Notes: generated from the sequence alone by a model not told the origin. Shown: positions 49,430 through 58,568, numbered from the stretch's first letter. The stretch is 64,000 nucleotides of DNA from Leminorella grimontii ATCC 33999 = DSM 5078 (GCF_000439085.1 NZ_AUUA01000002.1:434001-498000); one strand, 5' to 3'. A program made the numbers and translations.

Positions 49430-50683
49430 CTATTGCCGCTTCAGGCGCTCCACGGCCAAGTCGAAAGCCAAGCACTGTAAGTTCGGCGTATGGTTAATCA
49501 ATGCCCTGTGGGTTCTTGCCTGACTGACGTACACAAAGCTTTCCCCCCACGGCTGGTGGTGAGCGTCGCGAACGACGGGGCCACAGCGTTCGTCAAGCAG
49601 CCTGCTCAAAGGCAAGTGGTCGTCGCCTGGTTCGAGAAGCGACGAAGCCCTATCGGGATAGCAACGTTTTATCTCTTTCGCTTCAAGATGCCAGACGTTG
49701 TCGTCATAAACGGCGGTTTTTACCGCCAGATTGTTATCGCTCAGGAACCAAACCTGAGGCACCGGAGATTGATAAGCGTCCGCGCCCTGTACCCAGGATG
49801 CAAACTCCCGGGCGCTCTGCAAATTCCCCGCCAGCGCAGCCCTGGTGCGAGCGGCGACGGGAGAAACGCCGTTGCCCGTTTCACGATAGGGCCCCATGCG
49901 GTAAGCCTTCCAACATTCGGGATCGTAAATATCAAACGACGGCAGCGGATTGCCTTTGCCGTCTACCGCCGAAAAGTCCGACGGCAGCAGCTGATAGGCG
50001 CTGGGATAGCTGGCAATATCGTCCGCCGTGAAGCCGTGGAAATATCGGCTTGCCGGGTAATACCCGGTCATCATCATCGACAGCGCATGATAGGTTCCTC
50101 GCCATGGAGGGCCAAACGCGTACCACTTGGCTATCCGACGGCGGTTTTCCTCCGTGGTGGTGGCAAGCCAATAGCGTACCGCCAGATTTGACGCCGACTG
50201 GCCGATAAGAATAACTTCCTGCTCGGGGCCAAACAGCGCGGCAATGCGCGAAAGCTCCTCATCCAGCCTAAGAGCCAGATGGCGGTGATCGGCCCGCCAG
50301 TCGTGGCCGACAAAAAACAGGTCTCTCCCTTCCCTATACCCCAGAGCCGCTTCGAGCACCAGCTTAAGCTCTGCGGTAACCAGCGTGTGCACCAGCCCCG
50401 GCACGATGGTAAAGGCATGCAGCTGCTCATTGGCCAACACCCGCGCGCGGTGAACGTCGCTGTCTTCATACTCATAGCCCGCGTGCTCGGGCCGATTGAA
50501 AAACACGCCGCGATAGTCGCCCCAGGTTTGCACTCGCTGCTGCCGGTCGTACAGCTTGGTGCCAAGAATGCCCGGCAGATACAAAACGGGCAGATTTTCG
50601 CCCTTTTTATTCAGGCCGGCGCGCTTAAGCCGCTGGGCAATAATTTGCCCTCGCGCCAGCGCATAGCCCCAGTTTATCGGCAT
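49430..50683 (-). CDS. LCAT-like alpha/beta hydrolase or acyltransferase
   Basis: 417 residues without a signal peptide. The family blocks of lecithin:cholesterol acyltransferase are present: VLYLPGILGTKLYD at about 33-46, the GHDWRADHRH block at about 126-135, and the nucleophile elbow LIGQSAS with Ser163; a late GDDHLPL offers Asp and His. It probably cleaves or transfers an acyl chain on a lipid in the cytosol. It begins two bases after the radical SAM gene stop and is the last gene of a six-gene operon, which ties it to acyl-chain chemistry. The substrate is unknown. Confidence 0.75.
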   Translation of the reverse strand: MPINWGYALARGQIIAQRLKRAGLNKKGENLPVLYLPGILGTKLYDRQQRVQTWGDYRGVFFNRPEHAGYEYEDSDVHRARVLANEQLHAFTIVPGLVHTLVTAELKLVLEAALGYREGRDLFFVGHDWRADHRHLALRLDEELSRIAALFGPEQEVILIGQSASNLAVRYWLATTTEENRRRIAKWYAFGPPWRGTYHALSMMMTGYYPASRYFHGFTADDIASYPSAYQLLPSDFSAVDGKGNPLPSFDIYDPECWKAYRMGPYRETGNGVSPVAARTRAALAGNLQSAREFASWVQGADAYQSPVPQVWFLSDNNLAVKTAVYDDNVWHLEAKEIKRCYPDRASSLLEPGDDHLPLSRLLDERCGPVVRDAHHQPWGESFVYVSQARTHRALINHTPNLQCLAFDLAVERLKRQ

Positions 50684-50685
50684 AA

Positions 50686-52101
50686 TTAGCGCCCTTGCAG
50701 CGGATGGAAGGTAATCGGTACGTCTTCGCTGGTGCCCTGCGTCTGCTCAGCGCTCATTACCGGGAAGTGGGCGCGGTCGTAGACTTCAAATAGCCGAATG
50801 TCGCTCTTTTCAGGGTGATAAAGCCGGATCCCTGCGGCCCTGTCGTCGCTTTTAGACAGCATAAAGCGGGCGCAGCCGTTCATTCCCACCTCCCCCACCG
50901 GCTGGCCGTCTGAAGAGATGAACTGGTAATAGAGCGTGGCTCCTTCATCTTGCTCAATATGGCACGCCTGTATGGCGCCGCGAAACATATGGGTTGAGCA
51001 GGAGAGGTCGGCCGGGATGCGAATACCTTCAGAGAGGGGATTTTTATCCCCCCAGGGAAGAACGATGGGTGAACGCTTGCCGCAGTTCGGGCAGCCGCCG
51101 TCTTTAAGAAACGAATGAGCCACCAGCCCGTTGCGCTTCACCCATTGGGTCTGGCAGTCCGGACAGTAGCTGTTGGCGCTGTCCGTGCCGTATACGTTCC
51201 CCAAATAGACATAGCGCATGCCGTCGGCCAGCGCGTTAACTCTCGCCTGCTCAAGGAAGGGGATCGAGGTGCGTTCAACGTCGGTATAGCGATAGTCGGG
51301 GTGAAAGCGAACGTAGTGCAGTGGAATCTCGTCATCCAGATGGTTCAACATCCAGTCGGACACCCGGCGGCTTTCCGTCAGGCTGTCGTTGCGCCCGGTG
51401 ACGCACAGGTTGGATATTTCCAAATGCGGGCCGCTGCCGCCCTTTCTTGCGTCATAGACCTGCTTGATGCCGTCTAAAATGGGCGCAAGCCTGCCGCCGG
51501 TATGCTTGCGGTAGAAGCTGTCCTGCATTGATTTGAGCGAAATGCTGAAAATATCCATTACGCCCAGCAGTTCATCAATGCCCTTTTCGCTGATATAAAA
51601 GGCGCTTTTATAGAGGTTTTTAAGCCCGCGCTCGCGCCCAAGCTTCGCCGTTTCCATCACGAATTCGTGCCAAACGACCGGATCGTTATAGGTCCACGAC
51701 AGTACGCGGATATTGTGCTTGAGGGCATAGTTCACCACGTCTTCCGGGCTGTAGTACATCACGTTGTCGTCCTGAACGTAGCGCGCCTGGCTGGTGGTCC
51801 AGTTTTGGCAGAAGTCGCAGTGCAGCATGCAGCCGATATTGCCCAAAGAGAGGATTTTCTCCCCCGGCGCATAGTGGTAAACGGCCTCGGTCTCGATACT
51901 TTCCTGCGTCATGGGGACCGACTTGCCGTAGTTCAGGCTAACGAGCGAACCGTTTTCATTGCGGCGCATGCGGCAGGTTCCGGTGCGGCCCGGGATAATT
52001 TTGCACGAACGCGGGCAAAGCTCGCAGCGAATGGCGTTATCCGCTAATGGGCTCCATAGCCTGGCGGGGTATCCGGTTTGCTGCCACTGTTTTCTGGCCA
52101 T
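50686..52101 (-). CDS. AmrS-like radical SAM protein (AmmeMemoRadiSam type)
   Basis: 471 residues from ATG 52101 (AGGGAAC upstream). The radical SAM cluster motif is CMLHCDFC with Cys91, Cys95 and Cys98, preceded by a Cys-rich start (Cys26, Cys29, Cys33, Cys43) and followed near the middle by a zinc-ribbon-like CPDC...CPNC pair. Roughly 115 extra residues follow, ending GEVGMNGCARFML...FPVMSAEQ. AmrS usually occurs with MEMO1 and AMMECR1 family genes; neither is present here. It would use SAM to make a radical on an unknown substrate. Confidence 0.8.
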   Translation of the reverse strand: MARKQWQQTGYPARLWSPLADNAIRCELCPRSCKIIPGRTGTCRMRRNENGSLVSLNYGKSVPMTQESIETEAVYHYAPGEKILSLGNIGCMLHCDFCQNWTTSQARYVQDDNVMYYSPEDVVNYALKHNIRVLSWTYNDPVVWHEFVMETAKLGRERGLKNLYKSAFYISEKGIDELLGVMDIFSISLKSMQDSFYRKHTGGRLAPILDGIKQVYDARKGGSGPHLEISNLCVTGRNDSLTESRRVSDWMLNHLDDEIPLHYVRFHPDYRYTDVERTSIPFLEQARVNALADGMRYVYLGNVYGTDSANSYCPDCQTQWVKRNGLVAHSFLKDGGCPNCGKRSPIVLPWGDKNPLSEGIRIPADLSCSTHMFRGAIQACHIEQDEGATLYYQFISSDGQPVGEVGMNGCARFMLSKSDDRAAGIRLYHPEKSDIRLFEVYDRAHFPVMSAEQTQGTSEDVPITFHPLQGR

Positions 52102-52132
52102 TATTAAGTTCCCTTTTGCTCCAGTAAATATT

Positions 52133-54346
52133 CTATTTATTGTCGACACGCGCAATAAAGCGCAGCCCTTTCTGCCAACGAGAAAGCGTCGGCCCTAAAC
52201 GCCAGAAAAACGGCGAACCGCCGGCGGGCATGTTCGTCATATAGTGAATGTCCCCCGCGCTTTCCATATCGCTTATCAGCTTGAATCCCGGACCGAAGGT
52301 ATAGGGCTTACTGACCAGCTGGCCATCGGGGCTGGACTGCGACTGGGTAAGAAAGTCGGCGTTTTGCCTGGTGGCGTGCACCGTTTCGCGGTTGCCGCCC
52401 TGATAGGGATAGCGCCCGGTCAGCAGTTTTTTTAACCATCCGGGACGCTTAATCGTGTGCTGATATTCCACCCAGGGCACCGTCATTTTTGCGCTACTGA
52501 TAAGCGCTTTGTCGTACGACTCCTGTACCAGAGCGGCGACGCTTTCCTGCTCAAATCCCCACGCGGACAGGTGCTCTTTCAATATCATTATAAGATTCCA
52601 GCGGCAGCCCGGCCAAAAATCAGCGTACAGCGCTCTGGCGCCCCGCTTCAGGGCCTTCGCCAGTACGTTATCCATCAGGTGCTGGATCCACTGATCAAAC
52701 AGCCGCGCGCATTCCAATTGTCGGGTATCGCCGTCCCATTGAGACAGCGGCGAATCGACGGTCAGATAGGGTAAAAGTACCGGCAGCGCCTGACGGGCGA
52801 AATAGTCCACTTTGTCGTCCTGAACGGCAGCCAGGGTCTGTGCCGTATGCTTTGACGTGGCGCGGATCAGTTCGGCTACGCGCTTTGCCCTGCTGGGAGA
52901 ATGCCAGCGGTTTGACAGCGGTTGACGCCCGTTAAACAGCGCGTCGCTGTACTGGTTGGCGTATACCGCGTAGCCCTCCGGCGGATTGTGGCTTGAGGGG
53001 AGTTGGTCAAACGGCACGTAGCCCCGCCACTGATGGTCGGGATTGGTTAAGTCCATCACCAGGCTTCCCATATCGCAAAGCCGTCTTGGGATCATGCCCA
53101 TCGCCTGAAGGCCGATATCGCCGTGAACGTCCGCATAGCCCACCATCATCGGCGAGTTGTTGACGCGGGAAAGGGCGTCGCGAAAGCTTTGCCAGTCGTG
53201 GCACTTGGAAAGCGCGTGAAAGGTGATGTCGCCGTCCGGTTTCTCAAGCGCAGGCCAGCGCAGAAACAGGCCGTAGTTGCCCTTTTCCATCAGCAGGCGG
53301 CCTTCAGAAAAGCCTCTGGCGATAAATTCGTGAACGCTGCCGGACTTACGGGCAATCAGCTGTTTCTCTTCGGTTAACGCCACCCAGCCGTCGGCGGTTT
53401 TCACTTTACCGGCCTCCAGGTCTATTTGGCCGAAAAACAGATCCTGATTGTCCGCCATGATGCCTACCATGCCCCAAGACGCGTGCCGGTTGCGGCCAAC
53501 GATAATCCCCGGCGCGCCGGGAAAGTGCGAGCCGATGGCGTCCAGCCCTTCGTCGCTTACCAGCTTGCACAGCAGGTTAAACCCGGGGTTAACGTGCCCC
53601 ATGTGCGGATCGGCCGCTAATATAGGCTTGCCGGAAGCGGTATGCCGCCCGCTGACGGCAATAACGTTGGAGCCGGTATCCGGCGACGACATGCCCAAAT
53701 AGCTCAGGCCCGACAGCCCGTCTTTCAGCGCCTTTTCCACCATCGGCAGCCACTGGCCTTCGGCGTCCAGCGGCAGGGGAGATATTCGGCTTCCCTCTTC
53801 GCTAAAGGTGGTGAACAACTGTCGATGCTGCTCCTGCGTCAGCTTGCCCGCCAGTCGGGTATGAAACAGCTCATACTGCCAGGCCGAGTTGATAAAATAT
53901 TTTAGCTGCGCCAGAAGGTAGGCGTCCGTTACGCTAAACGGCGCAATGCGATAGCCGAGCAGCCAGCTTTCGGCGGGCCTGGCTTTAGCGCTCTCAAGCG
54001 CGTAGTTTATGCCGTCGATATAAGACTGTACGTGCTGATACTGCTGCCCCTGCCAGGAATCGGGAGCGGCCGAGGCGTCGGTGGCTTGCGCCCGTTTCGC
54101 CAGCTCGGTTAATCCCAGCCGGCGCTGAAAAACGTCGGTTCTCAGCGCCGCGTCGCCAAGAATTTCCGCCAATCGTCCGCTGGCGACCCGCCGTGAGAGG
54201 TCAAGCTGCCACAGGCGCAGCCGGGCTGTACCGTAGCCTTGACCAAAAAAGACCGCCCTGTCGGTGTCGCCGCGTATGCACATCAGCTGGGCGTTTTCCA
54301 GTTCGACGCTCACGTTTCCCCAAGGGCTTTTTAACGTTGCTTTCAT
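52133..54346 (-). CDS. Penicillin acylase-family Ntn hydrolase
   Basis: 737 residues of the S45 family. The precursor cut is expected before Ser226 in DTG-SNVIAVSG, giving the N-terminal nucleophile; AADPHMG at about 244-250 is the family's conserved block after it. The linker and beta chain run to the end. Members hydrolyse amides such as N-acyl homoserine lactones or beta-lactam side chains. Unlike most members it has no signal peptide, so it seems to act in the cytosol. It lies ten bases after the SDR gene stop in the operon. An N-acyl substrate made by the pathway is more likely than penicillin. Confidence 0.8.
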   Translation of the reverse strand: MKATLKSPWGNVSVELENAQLMCIRGDTDRAVFFGQGYGTARLRLWQLDLSRRVASGRLAEILGDAALRTDVFQRRLGLTELAKRAQATDASAAPDSWQGQQYQHVQSYIDGINYALESAKARPAESWLLGYRIAPFSVTDAYLLAQLKYFINSAWQYELFHTRLAGKLTQEQHRQLFTTFSEEGSRISPLPLDAEGQWLPMVEKALKDGLSGLSYLGMSSPDTGSNVIAVSGRHTASGKPILAADPHMGHVNPGFNLLCKLVSDEGLDAIGSHFPGAPGIIVGRNRHASWGMVGIMADNQDLFFGQIDLEAGKVKTADGWVALTEEKQLIARKSGSVHEFIARGFSEGRLLMEKGNYGLFLRWPALEKPDGDITFHALSKCHDWQSFRDALSRVNNSPMMVGYADVHGDIGLQAMGMIPRRLCDMGSLVMDLTNPDHQWRGYVPFDQLPSSHNPPEGYAVYANQYSDALFNGRQPLSNRWHSPSRAKRVAELIRATSKHTAQTLAAVQDDKVDYFARQALPVLLPYLTVDSPLSQWDGDTRQLECARLFDQWIQHLMDNVLAKALKRGARALYADFWPGCRWNLIMILKEHLSAWGFEQESVAALVQESYDKALISSAKMTVPWVEYQHTIKRPGWLKKLLTGRYPYQGGNRETVHATRQNADFLTQSQSSPDGQLVSKPYTFGPGFKLISDMESAGDIHYMTNMPAGGSPFFWRLGPTLSRWQKGLRFIARVDNK

Positions 54347-54356
54347 TCCCGTTTAT

Positions 54357-55376
54357 TTAACCTTTCACTTTCTCGGCCCGATGCCGAAGGTAGTCCATCA
54401 GCTCCTGACGGGGATCGCCCGCCGACCAGCCCAGCTCTCGTTTAGCCCTTTCGGAACTGTACGTATAGGTGCTGCCATCCATAACTCTCAGCGCCTCTTT
54501 AGACAGAGGCATCGAGAGACCGAAAGCAGAAAGAGCGTCCATGGCCTGCGCAAGCCACTTAAGTGAAGAGATGCCTTTCGCGGCCGGTATTTTCTTCCCC
54601 GAGACGTTAGCCAACAGAGTGAAAATCTCCGACATAGAAAAATCCTCACCGGTAAACAGAAACGTTTGTCGCTGAATTTCCGGCGAAAGCAGCTTAGCCA
54701 ATCCGTCACAAAGCCGGTCGACGCGACAGAGCTGAAAGCGGCTGGCGGTTTCCACCTGAAAGGGTATTTTTCCGTTATAGAAGGCGTCGACGGTCTGGCT
54801 CAGAATGCTGCCGTCTCCAGGGCCGAATACGCCGCCGGGAATGGCGATATTGACCGGCATGCCGAGCCGCTGGCGCTCGGCCACCAGCTCGTGGGCGATG
54901 TGTTTGGTTTCTTCATAATAGCTGCGAAAAATGCCGTTATGCCGCCAGCTTTCATTCGGCAGCTGGCCGTGCGTTTCACCCAGCGCAGCGGTTGAACTAA
55001 CGTAAACCATGTGGGGAATTTCCGCCCTTTCCGCTTCGTCAAACAGCGTCTGCGTTCCCACCACGTTGGTGTAGTACATGGCGCGCCTTGCCCGGCGAGT
55101 GGCCGGCAGCCCAACGCGATAGTCGGCGGCCAGGTGCACCAGCGCCTGATGGCCCGCAAGGCGATGGCGATAGCTTTCCGGCCGGAGGAGATCTCCTACC
55201 GCTAACTCAACGCTCGGCGGCAGATCGGGGCGACCGTCTATTTTTGGTCTTTGTGCAGAACGCACCAGAAGCGTTATCCGATATCCCCGTCGGTGTAATT
55301 CATTCAGTAAATACGATCCGATAAATCCGGCTCCGCCGGTAACAAACACGTTTGACCCGCTCCCTGTCGCCGTCAT
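54357..55376 (-). CDS. NAD(P)-dependent extended SDR (epimerase/reductase family)
   Basis: 339 residues. The nucleotide-binding motif is VTGGAGFIGSYLLNE at about 12-26 and the catalytic pair is in YYEETKH (Tyr and Lys, YxxxK), after the VSSTAAL serine region. This is the extended SDR class of sugar epimerases, dihydroflavonol reductases and hydroxysteroid dehydrogenases. It overlaps the LuxC-like gene by four bases, so it may reduce or oxidise a product of that enzyme. The C-terminus (GWSAGDPRQELMDYL) is family-typical. Confidence 0.8.
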   Translation of the reverse strand: MTATGSGSNVFVTGGAGFIGSYLLNELHRRGYRITLLVRSAQRPKIDGRPDLPPSVELAVGDLLRPESYRHRLAGHQALVHLAADYRVGLPATRRARRAMYYTNVVGTQTLFDEAERAEIPHMVYVSSTAALGETHGQLPNESWRHNGIFRSYYEETKHIAHELVAERQRLGMPVNIAIPGGVFGPGDGSILSQTVDAFYNGKIPFQVETASRFQLCRVDRLCDGLAKLLSPEIQRQTFLFTGEDFSMSEIFTLLANVSGKKIPAAKGISSLKWLAQAMDALSAFGLSMPLSKEALRVMDGSTYTYSSERAKRELGWSAGDPRQELMDYLRHRAEKVKG

Positions 55377-56449
55377 TCATTTTCCTCATCAATAAAGGTC
55401 ACCAGCGCCGCCAGCGTGAACACGCCGTCGCGCGGCGCAAGCGCTGAGCGCATATGCATTTTTCCAACGGGGCAGTAGCGGGTAAATCCCCCATAGCGCA
55501 GCGCGCTTTCCGTTCCCCAGTAGCCCAACGTTTGCAGCTGGCCAAACCAACGGTCGTGCGCCTGTTCCAGATGGCGGCCTACGTCTCCATAAACGATAGA
55601 TATGCCCGTAGGCAGCCAAATATCGGGCGACAGTTCTCCGCTGAGCGTTACTCCCCATCCCGACGCTTCGCTGTGGCTTACTTTAAACATACCGCCGCTC
55701 AGCAGAGATTGGAAATAAAGCGCTTTTGCCTTGGCAAGCTGCCCAAGGCGCACGTCGTCGGGCAGGCGGGGAAGGGCGTCAAGGCGCGAAGCCAGCTCGT
55801 CAAACAGCCTCTCGGCCATACGCTGCTTCTCCACCACGATAAAGCGCGGGGAACTGCAAACGCCCTGCAAAAACAGGCAGACGTCCGTCAGTATGTGAGA
55901 AACAGGGGGAAGCGCGTCTCCCAGAATAGCCATTGCGCTGAGCTTAGGCCCCAGCTCGACAAGCCTGACGTGCGCAGGGGCAACGGCGCGATAGTGGCGA
56001 ATCAGCGAATCGCCGCCGGCCAGCAGAACCACATCTACGCCATCAAGCAGGCGGGCGTCATCCTGACTTTGGCTTTGCCAGTCAGCTATTTCACACTCGC
56101 TTTCACTTAGATCCAGCGCCTGGCGCAGCGCCTCAAGCAGCGGCAAAGAGCCTCTGGCCTTAATTCTTATTCGACTGCCGATAAGGTAGGCGGCAAGAAA
56201 GCCTTCCAGCGTACCCAATGGATCGGTTTCAGAGATAACCAGCAGCAGCCGATAGGGCTCACGCCAAGTGCGATCGCCCAGCTCGCCGCAAAGCTTCCGT
56301 TCAAGCCAGTCAGACGATGATAGTTTTGCTATACGCGAGCGGCAAAAGGCCTGCGTGTCCGGATCATTGGAAAATAGCCAGTCACTGAATTCAACGCTTT
56401 TGAGCCAACGTTTGACCTTTACAAGCCGCGCCTGAAGCTCGTCGTTCAT
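55373..56449 (-). CDS. LuxC-like acyl-CoA/acyl-protein reductase
   Basis: 358 residues from ATG 56449, which overlaps the stop of the LuxE-like gene; a longer frame to 56545 would run inside that gene. It has the LuxC family pattern: LLLVISETDPLGTLEGFL, a VDVVLLAGGD block for nucleotide binding, and the catalytic cysteine in GVCSSPRFIVVE at about residue 230. LuxC reduces acyl groups, passed on by LuxE, to fatty aldehydes with NADPH. V. harveyi-type LuxC is longer (about 480). No luciferase genes lie nearby, so the aldehyde must serve another pathway. Confidence 0.8.
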   Translation of the reverse strand: MNDELQARLVKVKRWLKSVEFSDWLFSNDPDTQAFCRSRIAKLSSSDWLERKLCGELGDRTWREPYRLLLVISETDPLGTLEGFLAAYLIGSRIRIKARGSLPLLEALRQALDLSESECEIADWQSQSQDDARLLDGVDVVLLAGGDSLIRHYRAVAPAHVRLVELGPKLSAMAILGDALPPVSHILTDVCLFLQGVCSSPRFIVVEKQRMAERLFDELASRLDALPRLPDDVRLGQLAKAKALYFQSLLSGGMFKVSHSEASGWGVTLSGELSPDIWLPTGISIVYGDVGRHLEQAHDRWFGQLQTLGYWGTESALRYGGFTRYCPVGKMHMRSALAPRDGVFTLAALVTFIDEENE

Positions 56450-57504
56450 AGAGCCTGAGCCGCGCAGGTGCCTTCCGAAGAGGTGCTTCTGCCGATATAG
56501 CGTAAAAAGCGACCAGGAAGGCCGCAGGCGCAGCCTTCGTTCCATTCGCCAACGTCCTCAGTCAAAAGCCTGTGGGACGGCAGAGAGGCGAAGAAAGGGT
56601 TCTCCAACCGAATAAGGCCCGCTTCCCCCGCCTGCGCGCCGTATCCGCTAGCATTAATCACGGTAAATCTTGCGTACACCGGCTGGTGGAAATGGCCTTC
56701 TCGACAGCTGATGTAGTGCAGGGGATGTTCCGTCATGCCGTAAATATCGCGAATATCGACAAGGGGAGAGTCCAGCGTTTCCGCAAGCCCGGACACAATC
56801 TCTTTTCGGCTGAGGCTTTGCGTCATCCCCTTCCAACCGCCGCCGGTCAAGCCGCGAACCGGTGCGCTTAGCGTAAAGGCCTGCGGCCTGCTCAGACACA
56901 GGTGCTCAAAAAACACCGTCAGGCCAAAAATATAGATTGGCGCAGGATCGCTTGCCCAGCGTTTTAAGGTATTCCAGGCTAATTCGGTGTCTAAATGCCC
57001 CTCGTCGCTGACGGCAAATACGCATTCAGAGATCGGCGCGCAGGCGGTAAACTTTAAAAACGCCGTTGCGTACCCGGCCTTATCCCCTTTTGCCGGATCG
57101 GGAGACAGCAAAAGAAAACGGGAGGGCGTCTGGGAGACCAGGCCGTTAGCAATAAAAAGATGGGTCATTGCCCGCTGAATTCTAGACAGGCTGTGGACGT
57201 CAAAAAATACCTTTGTCTTTCGCCCGCTTCCCGTACCTGAGCTGGTCAGCCACTGCCCTTCGTCTGCGACCGGCGTCGCCAGATCGGTTGACTTAAACAG
57301 CGCAACGGGAATCGTTGGTTGAAAATGCGCGTCATAGAGCATCGCATAGGCTTCATTATGGTGGCGGTGCCAATCGTCCGCCTCCTGCATAGCAGAGAGA
57401 AAAAGTCCGTTAAGCCGCGAATCTATGGATAAATAGGGCGTATCAAAATTAGCCAATTCATCGGCCTGCGTCAAAGAAGAAGCGCTTACCCTGATATCAG
57501 ACAT
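56446..57504 (-). CDS. LuxE-like acyl-protein synthetase
   Basis: 352 residues (LuxE is about 370). Family blocks are IPVALFKSTDL, the AMP-binding loop WLTSSGTGSGRKTKVFF at about 85-101, LTGGGWKG, and IYGMTEHPLH, with a C-terminal CACGLPGRFLRYIGR like the hinge of adenylating enzymes. LuxE activates fatty acids with ATP, holds them on a cysteine and hands them to LuxC. It is the first gene of the operon, divergent from lysR across 160 bases. Confidence 0.82.
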   Translation of the reverse strand: MSDIRVSASSLTQADELANFDTPYLSIDSRLNGLFLSAMQEADDWHRHHNEAYAMLYDAHFQPTIPVALFKSTDLATPVADEGQWLTSSGTGSGRKTKVFFDVHSLSRIQRAMTHLFIANGLVSQTPSRFLLLSPDPAKGDKAGYATAFLKFTACAPISECVFAVSDEGHLDTELAWNTLKRWASDPAPIYIFGLTVFFEHLCLSRPQAFTLSAPVRGLTGGGWKGMTQSLSRKEIVSGLAETLDSPLVDIRDIYGMTEHPLHYISCREGHFHQPVYARFTVINASGYGAQAGEAGLIRLENPFFASLPSHRLLTEDVGEWNEGCACGLPGRFLRYIGRSTSSEGTCAAQAL

Positions 57505-57607
57505 CGTACATTCCTTAATAAACGGCGATCCAACTAATAGATTGGAGTATCTGATTATCCATAAGTTCCTGTAATAAAAGAGTGTGTAAAGGTAATGTTT
57601 TTTCTGT

Positions 57608-57632
57608 TTATTTAAAGAAGTCGCTTAAATAA
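57608..57632. promoter_or_regulatory. 25-bp inverted repeat, candidate LysR site
   Basis: TTATTTAA-AGAAGTCGC-TTAAATAA has perfect 8-bp arms in the 160-bp region between the divergent luxE-like and lysR genes, 33 bases before the lysR start. Size and place suit a LysR-type regulator controlling both. Confidence 0.55.
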
Positions 57633-57664
57633 GATAGAGATATTTCCACTTATCAGGCCTTCTT

Positions 57665-58558
57665 ATGAAAACCACGCTGGAAGAACTTCAGGCTTTTGTG
57701 ACCGTCGTCGACTGCCTTTCCATTACCAAAGCGGCAGCCAGGCTTAACCAAACGGTATCCGGCATTAGCCGCGCGCTGGGTCGGCTGGAGGATAAATTGG
57801 GAACGTCTTTGCTTAACAGAACCACGCGCAGGCTGGCCCTGACGGAAGAGGGAGAAGCGTTTCTTATCCACGCAAGAAAAATTCTTGAAGCAGTCGATGA
57901 AGCGGAAGACCACATGGCCGTTCGACGCCAGCAGCCTTCGGGCCTGTTGCGCATCAATGCGGCAGCTCCCTTTATGTCGCACTCCATCGTGCCTATCGTC
58001 GGCGACTTTTGCCGCCTCTATCCGCAGATTACGCTGGAATTGAACACTAACGATCGCTTTATCGATCTGCTGGAGCAAAAAACCGATATTGCCATTCGCA
58101 TCGGCGAGCTTCAGGACTCAACGCTACACGCCAGACATCTGGGCGTTAGCCGCCGCAGGGTGCTGGCCAGCCCCGATTACCTGACGAAGTCGCCCCCGAT
58201 TAATGACGTTGCCGACCTCGCCGGGCATCGGCTTTTAGGATTTGCCCACGTCGACCGGCTTAACGAATGGCCCTTTAACGACGAAAACGGGCATTTGCTG
58301 AAAATAGTTCCTACGCTTAGCGCCTCCAGCGGAGAAACCATCAGGCAGTTGGCCATCAAGGGCGAAGGGCTGGTTTGCCTTTCAGACTTCATGACCCATC
58401 AGGACAGAAAGCAGGGAGATTTGGTAGAAGTACTGCCGGAAAAGCGGGTTGACGCCATGCAGCCGATTAATGCCGTTTACTACCGCAATACCCAGCTCTC
58501 GGCGCGCATTACCTGCTTTTTGGATTTTTTGAGTGAACGGACTAAGGGGATGCTGTGA
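57665..58558 (+). CDS. LysR family transcriptional regulator
   Basis: 297 residues. The N-terminal helix-turn-helix is typical: LEELQAFVTVVDCLSITKAA, RLNQTVSGISRALGRLEDKL, then LLNRTTRRLALTEEGEAF. The C-terminal periplasmic-binding-protein-like domain (from about 90) senses a small molecule. It resembles the DsdC/AaeR-like group in length. It is divergent from the six-gene acyl operon and so probably its activator, with the palindrome at 57608-57632 as site. It ends 10 bases from the convergent transpeptidase-family gene. Confidence 0.85.
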   Translation: MKTTLEELQAFVTVVDCLSITKAAARLNQTVSGISRALGRLEDKLGTSLLNRTTRRLALTEEGEAFLIHARKILEAVDEAEDHMAVRRQQPSGLLRINAAAPFMSHSIVPIVGDFCRLYPQITLELNTNDRFIDLLEQKTDIAIRIGELQDSTLHARHLGVSRRRVLASPDYLTKSPPINDVADLAGHRLLGFAHVDRLNEWPFNDENGHLLKIVPTLSASSGETIRQLAIKGEGLVCLSDFMTHQDRKQGDLVEVLPEKRVDAMQPINAVYYRNTQLSARITCFLDFLSERTKGML

Positions 58559-58568
58559 TCCTATCCCT

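Noticed and set aside
55373-57504. Bioluminescence (lux) operon
   Set aside because: Only luxC- and luxE-like genes are present; luxA, luxB and luxD are absent, so light production is not supported.
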